NCBI GenBank assembly: GCA_947253655.1 | Contig: CAMYAE010000004.1 | Location: 59,980 to 123,979, forward strand | Direction of reading: 5' to 3' | Source of the DNA: an uncultured Bacteroidales bacterium | GTDB lineage: Bacteria > Bacteroidota > Bacteroidia > Bacteroidales > UBA932 | DNA: 64,000 nt | Part shown: one piece after another, positions 26,459-35,206 of the stretch | Numbering within the stretch: the first letter of the stretch is position 1 | How the letters are laid out: each line of letters begins with the position of its first letter | Notes under the pieces: generated by a model | What the model was told of the DNA's origin: nothing | Seen by the model: the letters and a program-made list of their open reading frames with translations, nothing else | Databases searched by the model: none | Position numbers and translations under genes: made by a program

Positions 26459-29323
26459 CTATTTTTTTATGAACATTTCTTGGTAGGTTTTGCCTTGGCA
26501 GGTTATGTAGAGCGAATATTGTCCCACCGTGAGGCTTGACACATCCATTGGATAAGTGCGCTTGTCGGCATCTAATGAGGAAGTGTCAAAGGCGTTTGCT
26601 TTAACCAGTTTGCCCGCCACATTCCTTATTTGCCACTTTACATGGCCATCAATGATATCTCCCACCTTGAGGTATAACATTCCGGTGGTCATCGTGGGAA
26701 ACAAACTGTATATGCCTTCATTTCGATATACAAACACGTCGAAGATCATCGTGCCGCTCTGACCGTGCTTGTCTGTGGCTTTAATATGTATTTGCCGCTG
26801 TCCCCATCTGGAGCCTGCCACGTTCATACGTCCATCCTTGACGAAAGTGTCTGATCCTTGGTCTTCACTGTTCATCAGTTCGTACCGGACGGAGTACACG
26901 TCTTCATCGTCCGTTATTTCGCGTAAATCAATTTGCCTGCACTCACCCAACCGCAATCGTATTTTCCGTGCCTGAATTTTCATAGATGGAATTTTGTCCG
27001 CCACCACCTCTATAATGAATTTATAGGAACTCTTGGCACCAAACTCGTCTCTTGCAGTAACCGTGACCGGATAAATGCCCGGCATGTATTGTTTGGCCTC
27101 TATGTGTATTTTCACCCCGGAGTTAGTCCGGACGATACGCAATCTGTCAACAGTGCTGAAAGCCACAGTCCATTTATGGTTCTCATGGTCTTCGATGTGT
27201 AGCGTGATGTCCCTGGTGTCATTGCCGGCTAACGTTATGCGCTCGCTTTCAATGTCCGGAGTGATTTGTGGAGGCGTGTTGTTGAGCGTCGCAATGCTGT
27301 TTGGCAGCACGGTCAGAGTTGATTTGTGTCCATTCCTTGCCTCTGCCAATATTCCAAAATAATACTCTGTGTTGTTATCCAAATGCGTGACGGTATATTG
27401 AAACGTTTGGTTTTCTGTGGCAAATTGGGCAGGAATGTTGTACGCGAGGATATCCTTGTTGGTGTAATTGGCTGTTGTAATAGGATATTTGGAACAGTAT
27501 AGCACGTATTTTTGTAATGAGCCGTCAGCCCCGTTGTTTTTTGATGTCCACGCTATACTTATTTTTCCATAGTCTGGTTTGGCCTGATTGTCAAGGAAGA
27601 AGGGTGCGGAGGGGGTTATTTCGGGGTCGTAATCGGTCAATGCCACGAGTGCGTCGGCATAGCCACTGCCCATGGAGTTGCGATATATCTCGGTTAAATA
27701 CTTGTTGTAATCAATTGGTCGGACACCTGTCAAAAGCCTTTCTCTAAGTTGTTTGGCGGTGAAACGCCCGTTGCCGTATTTGGAAACGATTAGTGCCGCG
27801 ATGGCCGACACATGTGGTGTGGCCATTGACGTGCCTTGCATATAGGCGTACCCTCCATTGGGATTGGCAGTGGTGGCTGGCACGGTACTCAATATGGCAG
27901 ACGTGGGCTGGCCGTCCTGCAACGGATAAAGCTCTTTTACCGGTTTTGAGCCACCCGGTGCCGATATATCGGTCCACGAACCATAGTTGGTGTACCAGGA
28001 TGCACTAAAATCGGGGTTGAAGGATGATACCGACACCACGGACGATTCCGCAGAAGGCATGCTGGGGGCGGACGAGGCGTCGTTCCCGGCGGCAAATATC
28101 ACCAATCCACCTTGCATCAGTGGTTTGTCGGTCTTGTTGCCGCCTGCATAGGTATTAAAATAATGTATGGCGTCTTTTATAACTTGTGGCGTTTGTTTCA
28201 TGATGCGATCATATCCCCACGAGTTTTGGCTGATTACCGCACCGTTATTGGCACCATATACAATCGCAGCCGCCTCGCGGTTGCGGTCCCCCGTGCCGAT
28301 GGTTTCCGAGGAATATTTGTCAGAAGGGTCATGATTGGGATTGTTTCTGAATATCTGACAACACATCAGTCTAACCCCCGTGTCGGGATTGCCATTGCCT
28401 CCTGCTATGCCGCTGATACCTTTTGCGTTGTTGTTTCGGGCAGCGATAATCCCCGCTACATGAGTGGCGTGTCGCGTGGGAGTGATGAGTGCGTTGTCTT
28501 CCGTAAAGTTATAGCCGTACACATCGTCTATATATCCATTGTTGTCATCATCTATGCCATTGTCCGGTATTTCGTTCTTGTTGATCCAAATGCTTCCTTG
28601 CAGATCTTCATGGTGAATGTCTATGCCGCCATCCACGACTGCAATGATCACTGACGGGTCGCCGGTTGTTTGCCGCCAAGCCGCTTCGGCATTGATGTCG
28701 GCATGAGCGATGCTGCTTGTGACGTGCTTTCCCGTGCCGTCGGTATAGTTCCCTATATTGCCATCGTTATGCAGGTTCCACTGTTTGTTGTACATGGGGT
28801 CGTTAAAATATGTGCCCTCGTTTGCTTGTGTCTGTAAGTTGCCATCTCCCGGTATGTATTCAGAGTTTTCCAAAACAGTATGATAAGCAGGTTCGGTATA
28901 GTCTGCTATGGTCTCTAATTGGTGTTGGACAGCGGCCCTTGTTTTACACGTTTTGGCACTGTCAATGGCGACGGAGTACCATGTGTTGAGTGCAGCGGCC
29001 TGTTGCCTATGCTCATCCTTTCCGGCAAAGGGAAAGATACGCTCTATCTTATTGGCTCCGACATCAAGCAAATATGTATCCAGAAGGTCACTTCCTGTTG
29101 GTGTGAATAGCGTGTTTTTTGAATTGTCTATTTGGTGTATAATACATGCTTTTAGTTTGATATTCAGCCTGTTGGGTATTGTGGAGACGTTATGCGATTC
29201 TCTCTGACTTGTCAGGTCGTAGGTGGTTATCGTGCCGGTGCATGCCGTTAAGGCTGCAACGGCTGTTGCTGCCAGTAGTCGATGGGCAACATTAAATCTG
29301 TATGCTGTGATGTTTGAGAACAT
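26459..29323 (-). CDS. Subtilisin-like (S8) protease with type IX secretion sorting domain
   Basis: A 954-residue secreted serine protease. The catalytic triad is visible as Asp231 (AVVDGGID), His285 (RHATHVAG) and Ser499 (QGTSMATPHVSA). The segment ending AAGNDASS supplies the oxyanion-hole Asn. After the protease domain come a fibronectin III-like domain (about 578-690) and cadherin-like beta domains (about 690-865). The last 80 residues form a type A T9SS sorting domain (SLFPTMTTGMLYLKV ... GQYSLYITCQGKTYQEMFIKK). The N-terminus has a lipobox-like LTAC, so it may carry a lipoprotein signal, which is unusual for a T9SS cargo. It lies between the DUF6850 barrel and a PorV/PorQ-like gene. Confidence 0.93.
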   Translation of the reverse strand: MFSNITAYRFNVAHRLLAATAVAALTACTGTITTYDLTSQRESHNVSTIPNRLNIKLKACIIHQIDNSKNTLFTPTGSDLLDTYLLDVGANKIERIFPFAGKDEHRQQAAALNTWYSVAIDSAKTCKTRAAVQHQLETIADYTEPAYHTVLENSEYIPGDGNLQTQANEGTYFNDPMYNKQWNLHNDGNIGNYTDGTGKHVTSSIAHADINAEAAWRQTTGDPSVIIAVVDGGIDIHHEDLQGSIWINKNEIPDNGIDDDNNGYIDDVYGYNFTEDNALITPTRHATHVAGIIAARNNNAKGISGIAGGNGNPDTGVRLMCCQIFRNNPNHDPSDKYSSETIGTGDRNREAAAIVYGANNGAVISQNSWGYDRIMKQTPQVIKDAIHYFNTYAGGNKTDKPLMQGGLVIFAAGNDASSAPSMPSAESSVVSVSSFNPDFSASWYTNYGSWTDISAPGGSKPVKELYPLQDGQPTSAILSTVPATTANPNGGYAYMQGTSMATPHVSAIAALIVSKYGNGRFTAKQLRERLLTGVRPIDYNKYLTEIYRNSMGSGYADALVALTDYDPEITPSAPFFLDNQAKPDYGKISIAWTSKNNGADGSLQKYVLYCSKYPITTANYTNKDILAYNIPAQFATENQTFQYTVTHLDNNTEYYFGILAEARNGHKSTLTVLPNSIATLNNTPPQITPDIESERITLAGNDTRDITLHIEDHENHKWTVAFSTVDRLRIVRTNSGVKIHIEAKQYMPGIYPVTVTARDEFGAKSSYKFIIEVVADKIPSMKIQARKIRLRLGECRQIDLREITDDEDVYSVRYELMNSEDQGSDTFVKDGRMNVAGSRWGQRQIHIKATDKHGQSGTMIFDVFVYRNEGIYSLFPTMTTGMLYLKVGDIIDGHVKWQIRNVAGKLVKANAFDTSSLDADKRTYPMDVSSLTVGQYSLYITCQGKTYQEMFIKK

Positions 29324-29339
29324 GTTACAAGTATAAGGA

Positions 29340-30956
29340 TTAGAAGGAGTAGAACAGACTACAGTGCGCTGCCGTTGTTTTTCGATAGTCGGAGTGCATG
29401 TAGGAAAATATTGTTTCGATGCCGATCAATCGCTTTCCTTTCAAGTGTCGAGCATAGCCCATACGCATCGATAAACGTTGCGCGTTCTCTCCACGCAGCA
29501 AATAGGGCGTGTATGCATGAGCGTCGACAAAATGGTCAAAAGGAACGGTCACCGAATAATGACTTTTTATTCCTTGCCGCATGTCGAGAAGAAGGTCTGC
29601 CACAAGACTGTTTTTGGCGTTGTTCATGGCGTAGCCGGCACCAAGCAATGGAGTAAATGAGTGATTGGTTATCTTCATTCGTGGCGAAACGTAACTCTCT
29701 TGGTAACCATAATAGTCGGCACCCGTCATTATGTATACCTGATGCATTATGGCGAAAGGCAGAATGTACTTGGCACGTAGGTCTATAGCCTGACACCGGG
29801 CTTTGTATAGCTGTCCGCTTCCCACTTTTTTCGCATCATAAATATATTGTTCTTGGTTTTGTATTCGGTTTTCGTAGATGTTCTCCACGCCCTTTTTGAC
29901 ACTTTCGTCGCCCTTCAATTGTATGTGCAGGGATGATCCTTCGAACTGTCTGTCCAATACTACTTTTTGGCCGAACCTGTGTGTGTGAAGCTCGAATAGG
30001 TTTTTGAACGATGTTTCCTCGGTGCAGGCGTGGCGATAATTGTATGACAGATGGGTGGCAACGGCCCATTCGTTTTCAGTTATTCCGTCTCTTTGCCAGA
30101 GTATTTCGGTCGTTATGCCTTCTATTTTTTGTGTCCTTCCGTATGCTAACGAGCCCTTGCTCTCCTGTCTATGCCATTGCCCAAATCCATAAAATTGGAA
30201 AAACCGTGTGCCATCTGACACCGTGTTGGCCGATATGGACTGCCTGTTTAGCTCAGGCGTGACTTTAATGGCGTAAAGATATTGTTGGCGAACGTATGCC
30301 ATGCTTAGTCCAAATGTCAACCAATAAGAGTAATTAGACTGTTTGGGATTGTCCGGACGTGACTGTGCAATGCCTTCGTATAGAGCCTCGATGCCATAGT
30401 AGTGCCTGCCCAATCGGAAGCCGTAGCCACCTTTAAGATAGTAAACTTCTTGGAGTAGTGCTCCCTTGGACAGGGTGTCGCCTACAAAATAGGGCTTGTA
30501 AAGTTCCGGTTGTGTGGCATAATTATATGTCACACCATCTTTGCAACGGTATATGTAAGTTGCGTTTCCGAATATGGTGCCATGATTGGTGCCGCATGTC
30601 CCTGATGCGGAAATGTCTCCGTCAATGAGTTTGCATCCATTGTACGAAAGATATTTTCCCGATGTATTGACATAGTTAACGCTTGATTTGAGTATGTTGG
30701 CATTATCGCGACGGCGATTTTTGAAGTAAGTGCTGCTGTCGTTGAGCGATTGCATGAAATAGAAGAGAGCAGCGTTCTCACGCATAAGATGCACGGCGCT
30801 GTTTTCAATGTCAGTATTATGAAATGGCGTCGGCTCAACATAGGGGGAGCATGGCAACCTGTCTCCACTTAACAGATATGTTAAGTTGTGCTGTGCAAAA
30901 GTGTTTTGAGCACTAATGAATAACAGTAAGCCGATAATGTAAGTAGGAGTTCTCAT
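29340..30956 (-). CDS. DUF6850-type outer membrane beta-barrel protein
   Basis: A 538-residue protein with a signal peptide (MRTPTYIIGLLLFISAQNTFAQ) and repeated alternating hydrophobic strands. It ends in an aromatic residue (AAHCSLFYSF), the usual outer-membrane barrel terminus. The sequence resembles DUF6850 barrels that occur beside TonB receptors and DUF4876 lipoproteins in Bacteroidales. Function unknown; perhaps a receptor accessory or an export pore. It starts 5 bp after the TonB receptor stop. Confidence 0.7.
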   Translation of the reverse strand: MRTPTYIIGLLLFISAQNTFAQHNLTYLLSGDRLPCSPYVEPTPFHNTDIENSAVHLMRENAALFYFMQSLNDSSTYFKNRRRDNANILKSSVNYVNTSGKYLSYNGCKLIDGDISASGTCGTNHGTIFGNATYIYRCKDGVTYNYATQPELYKPYFVGDTLSKGALLQEVYYLKGGYGFRLGRHYYGIEALYEGIAQSRPDNPKQSNYSYWLTFGLSMAYVRQQYLYAIKVTPELNRQSISANTVSDGTRFFQFYGFGQWHRQESKGSLAYGRTQKIEGITTEILWQRDGITENEWAVATHLSYNYRHACTEETSFKNLFELHTHRFGQKVVLDRQFEGSSLHIQLKGDESVKKGVENIYENRIQNQEQYIYDAKKVGSGQLYKARCQAIDLRAKYILPFAIMHQVYIMTGADYYGYQESYVSPRMKITNHSFTPLLGAGYAMNNAKNSLVADLLLDMRQGIKSHYSVTVPFDHFVDAHAYTPYLLRGENAQRLSMRMGYARHLKGKRLIGIETIFSYMHSDYRKTTAAHCSLFYSF

Positions 30957-30961
30957 GGTTA

Positions 30962-33688
30962 TTAAAAGACGTTGACCGTGAGTTCTGCGCCAAAGAATGG
31001 TTTTTGCCAGCTTCTCGTGGTTTGGTAATATGCATTGACATATTTAGGATTAATCTGTATAATATTGTTGGCGAAGAATGAAAGCTTGAACGAGCGTCCT
31101 ATCTCCTTTGTCAATTTTATGTTCCATATAAGCGAGACGGGGGCCTTGTTTTCGTTGTACCGAGCACCTCTAAATTCACGTTTGAGCGATTGGAGCATTG
31201 GATTCCGTTCCAAGTCTTCGTATCTGAAACTATGAATGATGCCATAACAATCGAGGTATTTTGCCGGATATACATCTACATCCTTACCTAATCTGCTTTT
31301 AGTGAACCATACGGTCTGAATAAAATTGGTAAAGATGAGCTTCCATTGAGGTAGCCTTGTGTTAATCCATATATTGGTGTTGAGGCTTGAAGCATGTTTT
31401 TTCTCAAATCCGTCGTACAGACCCACGTAGGGATAGGGCTTGTCATTCTGGATAGTGCCCGGCCAATACATGACAGGAATACCGTCGGTATAGATGGTAT
31501 GATAGTAAGCGCCATTGACCTCTATGTCTGACTTTATTGCGGTTAGGGTGGGAATGTGTATTCGGTATTCCAATCCTTTTTTGATAACTTTCGCACTGTT
31601 TTTGGGCATTCGGTTAGATACAAAAGAGTGCATGGTTCGAGAGAGGAAGTCTTTGCGCGAGGGTTTTGTGCTAACGGGATGTTTCAATTGATAATAATAG
31701 GTGTATGTCACTGGCTCGTATTGCGTGAAGTATTCGATGCCATCGTTCATCTCTTCATGAAACGCCGACAGGTTTATTTTCCATCCATGACAAGAAAAGT
31801 CGTAGCCTATTTCCCACTTTTTGTTTTTGTTTTCATGCAGATGTGGATTGGAGGGGTCGGCTATATGCGTGTCAAGTATGAGCCGTCGCTTACTCTCGTC
31901 GTTGAAGTAGGCGTTCATAACCATCAAATCATGGTATACCTTATCAGGATACAGATAGTCGGCGGAGGGCAGTTTGTTTTCAACTCCATATCCTATGCGA
32001 AACGTGTTTTGCATGTGATGAGATCCTGTTATGGTATAAGCCAATTGTATGCGAGGCTCTAACAACGGTTTGCCGTGCAGGTCATAATGTTGTGGGAGAT
32101 TGAGCATCATGGCCTCTCTAACGCCTATGCGCATGTTAACCTCGTTGCGTCGTGCATGGAAACGCAAAGTCATTTCCGCGAACGCGGCCTGATTGACCAA
32201 TGCGGGGATGTCGCTATTCTTGCGCGGACGTATGAAGCTGCTTGTCGGAAATGGAGGGCGTTGAGGGTTCATAATCGTTCCGTCTCCTAAATTTTTGGTA
32301 TAATTCAGAGAGGATCCGAGTAACAAGTTGTAGTTTAGGTGTTTGCTCCACTGACCAAATTTCTGTACGCAAAGTTGTGCGAATGTGTTGATGGGACGAT
32401 TGATAATTTCGTAATATGTGTCGTAGGTGGATGGCAGGAAGATTCCGTCGTGCTCACCTTCGCCATGGGACTGTGGCATGGGAGTGACAGAATGGTTGAC
32501 AACATGCTTGTGATGTTCCAATTTGTTGTTGGTGTAGTCTGCCGATGCCACAAGTTCGAGGTAGTCGATCCATGGAAGTTCGAGAGCCATGTTAAGTTTG
32601 GCGGAGAGGTCGAGGCGTTGGTATAAAGTGTTATATCTTTCTTGGTAAGCTTTAATCAATGCATCTGTCTTGTCGTTGTTGAATGATGTCACGCAGCTTC
32701 CGCGCATGTTTAGATCTATGGTTTTCCCCCACCACTGACGTTTATTGTTATAGTTGAGTTGTGCCGTGACACGGTTGTACGCCCCGCGCGTGTCGGCAAT
32801 ATCTGCGGCTGACCGCACTATGTCTGCTCCGATATATAGCGTTCCCAACTCCTCTGAAAGTAAAAACCCTTTGCCGGCATATGCCAGTTTATTCAAAGGG
32901 TCGAACTTGGCTCTTATCCTTAATGGGCTTTTACCTTGCTTCAAATCTATTTTTATAGCTCCGGAGCTAAGGTTGCCTTCCTTGGCCGACGATATTCCTT
33001 TGGTTACTGTAATGCGTTCGATATGGTCTGTGGATATGGTTCTCAGATCTATTCCGGTGTTGGCAGTCACATTGCCGTTAGAGTCGGCCATTGAAGAACC
33101 CGTCAGTCCGCTCAGCTGTATGCGCATGCCATCGTTTTGTATGGGCACTCCATTTATAGAGACCCCCATTCCAAAGGCTGTTCCAAGGTCTGTTCCCACC
33201 TGTCGTGAGCTGATGAGCGTGTTATATTGAATGTTGTTGCCGGCCGTTTTTCCACCTGGCAACAATACAAAAATATCATTCAAAGACGTTGGTTGTATGT
33301 ATTCTAAGGCTTCTTGATTGATTGTGGCCTCGCTTCCAATTTTGCTGTTATATTTGGCGGTGACGGTAAATTCACGGAGCGTGATACTCTGCTCGACCAT
33401 CGCGATATCCAGAGACGTGGTGCCGGCCTTGACGATTGTATCTTGTGTGGCGTAGCCCATGCATGAAAACCTAAGCCTGCAATCACCGCTAAAGGCGTGG
33501 CTAAAGATATAACGCCCCTGTACGTCGGCTATAACGCCCTTGCCAATATCTATAGCGTACACGCTGGCAAAACTCACCGGTTGCCTGGTCCTGGCATCAT
33601 ATATTTTGCCTTGCAGGATGTTTTGTGCGAGCGAAACAGACGCGAGGCTTAACTGAAACACAAGGAAAAGAAACAATTTGTAACGCAT
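30962..33688 (-). CDS. TonB-dependent receptor with N-terminal carboxypeptidase-regulatory-like domain
   Basis: About 908 residues. A signal peptide (MRYKLFLFLVFQLSLASVSLAQ) is followed by a CarboxypepD_reg-like domain (about 22-105, LQGKIYDARTRQPVSFASVYAIDIGKG), a plug domain (about 115-240) and a 22-strand-type barrel ending in aromatic-rich strands (FFGAELTVNVF). It imports a ligand using TonB energy. It is not a SusC type and has no SusD neighbour. I start at the ATG at 33688 because it begins the signal peptide; an in-frame ATG at 33703 adds five residues. The ligand is unknown; the operon suggests a peptide, heme or metal complex. Confidence 0.9.
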   Translation of the reverse strand: MRYKLFLFLVFQLSLASVSLAQNILQGKIYDARTRQPVSFASVYAIDIGKGVIADVQGRYIFSHAFSGDCRLRFSCMGYATQDTIVKAGTTSLDIAMVEQSITLREFTVTAKYNSKIGSEATINQEALEYIQPTSLNDIFVLLPGGKTAGNNIQYNTLISSRQVGTDLGTAFGMGVSINGVPIQNDGMRIQLSGLTGSSMADSNGNVTANTGIDLRTISTDHIERITVTKGISSAKEGNLSSGAIKIDLKQGKSPLRIRAKFDPLNKLAYAGKGFLLSEELGTLYIGADIVRSAADIADTRGAYNRVTAQLNYNNKRQWWGKTIDLNMRGSCVTSFNNDKTDALIKAYQERYNTLYQRLDLSAKLNMALELPWIDYLELVASADYTNNKLEHHKHVVNHSVTPMPQSHGEGEHDGIFLPSTYDTYYEIINRPINTFAQLCVQKFGQWSKHLNYNLLLGSSLNYTKNLGDGTIMNPQRPPFPTSSFIRPRKNSDIPALVNQAAFAEMTLRFHARRNEVNMRIGVREAMMLNLPQHYDLHGKPLLEPRIQLAYTITGSHHMQNTFRIGYGVENKLPSADYLYPDKVYHDLMVMNAYFNDESKRRLILDTHIADPSNPHLHENKNKKWEIGYDFSCHGWKINLSAFHEEMNDGIEYFTQYEPVTYTYYYQLKHPVSTKPSRKDFLSRTMHSFVSNRMPKNSAKVIKKGLEYRIHIPTLTAIKSDIEVNGAYYHTIYTDGIPVMYWPGTIQNDKPYPYVGLYDGFEKKHASSLNTNIWINTRLPQWKLIFTNFIQTVWFTKSRLGKDVDVYPAKYLDCYGIIHSFRYEDLERNPMLQSLKREFRGARYNENKAPVSLIWNIKLTKEIGRSFKLSFFANNIIQINPKYVNAYYQTTRSWQKPFFGAELTVNVF

Positions 33689-33715
33689 AAATATTAAGAA
33701 CAATATATTAAAACA

Positions 33716-33748
33716 ACACTAAGAAGCATGCGTGATGCCCCTTAGTGT
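33716..33748 (-). repeat. Intercistronic hairpin between the DUF4876 and TonB receptor genes
   Basis: ACACTAAG (33716-33723) and CTTAGTGT (33741-33748) are exact complements, and inside them GCAT and ATGC pair again around a 5-base loop. No good T run follows on the minus strand. It is more likely a processing or mRNA-stability element, or a weak attenuator, in the 108-bp gap than a full terminator. Confidence 0.6.
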
Positions 33749-33796
33749 CGGCGTTTAGGTGCAGCTGCTAATAGGTTGCACAGTCAGTTCAAAGGT

Positions 33797-34984
33797 TTAT
33801 TTTTTGATATAGTTTTTCTGTCCATCGGCTATAACGACAAAGTCGTCGGTGCTGTTGTTGGTATCTTGCAGATAACCTTTTTCAGCGGTTTTACGTTGTA
33901 CAAACAGACTTTTGAAACCGCCCATCATGCCCGGCGTATCGTCAATTAATACGGCACCGCGATCAATGTTATTTGGCAGGGCTTTGTGAACAAGTGACCC
34001 TTTTGCTCCAATCTCAACACCGTCGATTACGGTATTGGTCTGGAGGATGACAAAGTCTTGTTTTTTTGCCGTATAAGCATTTGGATTGTTCATAGCCTCC
34101 TTGTTTTTATTGCAATATTGGGTAGCGTCTTCTTTTATCTTTACAAGCATAATAGAAATGCCTCCTCCATACCCCCATTGAAAGGCTTGGAATGTGGTGA
34201 AATTTACAATCATATTGTCTACCTCTGGATTGTCAACCGTCATGGCATATTGATGAGGAACAAAAATCTCGAAGTCGGCCCCTGTAAGATTACGTGCTTT
34301 CGCTTTCTTTCCGCCTTCGCTATGGTCTACGGCCGAGTGTGCGATGACTATACTTTGGCCGGGTTGTACGATGTGCTCACGCCCTTTTCCGGGTATTGTG
34401 TAAAGCTGACTGATGACAATTTTGTCCTTCTTAAGGTATTCGGCCATTTCTCCGGCCTCTGAATCATTAGGATCCGCGGCAATCGCAATACTTAGACCGT
34501 CTGCGTATAGCGCTTGGTTACTGATATTTTTAATGGTGAGATATTCTTCATAATAATTTCGGTCATATTCTCCATCGTTTGAGGAACAGTTGAAGAACAG
34601 CTCGTCCAAGACAAAGGTCTTGTCCAAAGTCTCAAAAATCGGTTTAACGACAAGTTTCAGCTCGGCGATCTTTTGGCTAAGCGTATAATTGTCTATTGCT
34701 CCATACATGGTGCAGACACCATTCTCCGCATCTTCGGCCGTTACTTTGTATGTGCCCATTGGCAGGGTTGCCTTGGCGCATCCCTTGTCGTTGACGGCGG
34801 CCTCAGTAATTGCTCCTGATTTTTGTTCGGTTAGCTTAACCTTAAACTTAGTGTAAATGGAAGCGTCATCTACACCTTCAATTTGTATGGATAGTTCACA
34901 CAGTTGCTCTTGTTCATCTTTCGAACATGAAAATAGAGTAATAAAGGCAAGTGTGGCTATGAACATCAACAGTAACTTTTTCAT
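33797..34984 (-). CDS. DUF4876 family lipoprotein
   Basis: A 395-residue lipoprotein: signal MKKLLLMFIATLAFITLFSC with lipobox FSC. It has an N-terminal beta domain resembling a carboxypeptidase-regulatory fold (LSIQIEGVDDASIYTKFKVKLTEQ, about 25-115). The C-terminal part has a lamin-tail-like flavour (FVLDELFFNCSSNDGEYDRNYYEEYLTIKNISNQALYADGLSI). The layout matches DUF4876 proteins, typically encoded next to TonB receptors. It may bind ligand at the surface, as SusD does for SusC, but this is inference. First gene of the operon, behind a near-consensus promoter. Confidence 0.8.
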   Translation of the reverse strand: MKKLLLMFIATLAFITLFSCSKDEQEQLCELSIQIEGVDDASIYTKFKVKLTEQKSGAITEAAVNDKGCAKATLPMGTYKVTAEDAENGVCTMYGAIDNYTLSQKIAELKLVVKPIFETLDKTFVLDELFFNCSSNDGEYDRNYYEEYLTIKNISNQALYADGLSIAIAADPNDSEAGEMAEYLKKDKIVISQLYTIPGKGREHIVQPGQSIVIAHSAVDHSEGGKKAKARNLTGADFEIFVPHQYAMTVDNPEVDNMIVNFTTFQAFQWGYGGGISIMLVKIKEDATQYCNKNKEAMNNPNAYTAKKQDFVILQTNTVIDGVEIGAKGSLVHKALPNNIDRGAVLIDDTPGMMGGFKSLFVQRKTAEKGYLQDTNNSTDDFVVIADGQKNYIKK

Positions 34985-35022
34985 TCTGAAGTAATTTAAA
35001 TTTTATTATAAAAAATCGTTTG

Positions 35023-35053
35023 CAAACATATATGTAATAACCTTCTGCCGCAA
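35023..35053 (-). promoter_or_regulatory. Promoter of the DUF4876-TonB-protease operon
   Basis: On the minus strand: TTG (35051-35053), 20-base spacer, TATGTTTG (35023-35030). This is an essentially complete Bacteroidetes consensus, with the start codon 38 bp downstream of the -7 box. Confidence 0.8.
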
Positions 35054-35074
35054 TACCTATTAATTGGTATTTAT
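35051..35074 (-). promoter_or_regulatory. Candidate palindromic operator, copy A
   Basis: AATACCTATTAATTGGTATT (35052-35071 on the plus strand) is a near-perfect palindrome (9 of 10 paired positions) that overlaps and extends upstream of the -33 box. A closely related copy occupies the same place at the SusC promoter (45840-45863), 20 of 24 bases identical. Confidence 0.6.
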
Positions 35075-35206
35075 AAATCTGCCTTATACTGTGTCTTTGC
35101 CACGCCGACAAGGACCCTAACCATGTACTGCGATCAAATGAGGGTGCCGCCCCTGCCCCGAATAAACAAAAACACATATAAGAGGATTATTGTAAACCGA
35201 TGCTAT
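35075..35206. other. Intergenic spacer without recognised features
   Basis: These 132 bp lie between the end of the zinc metalloprotease gene and the operator of the DUF4876 operon. No gene, convincing terminator hairpin or repeat was recognised. The part at 35101-35160 is visibly more G+C rich than its flanks. Confidence 0.5.

Noticed and set aside
25522..34984. Recent horizontal transfer of the DUF4876-TonB-protease locus
   Set aside because: No insertion sequence, tRNA, direct repeats or integrase flank it, and I could not measure a codon or base shift by eye.
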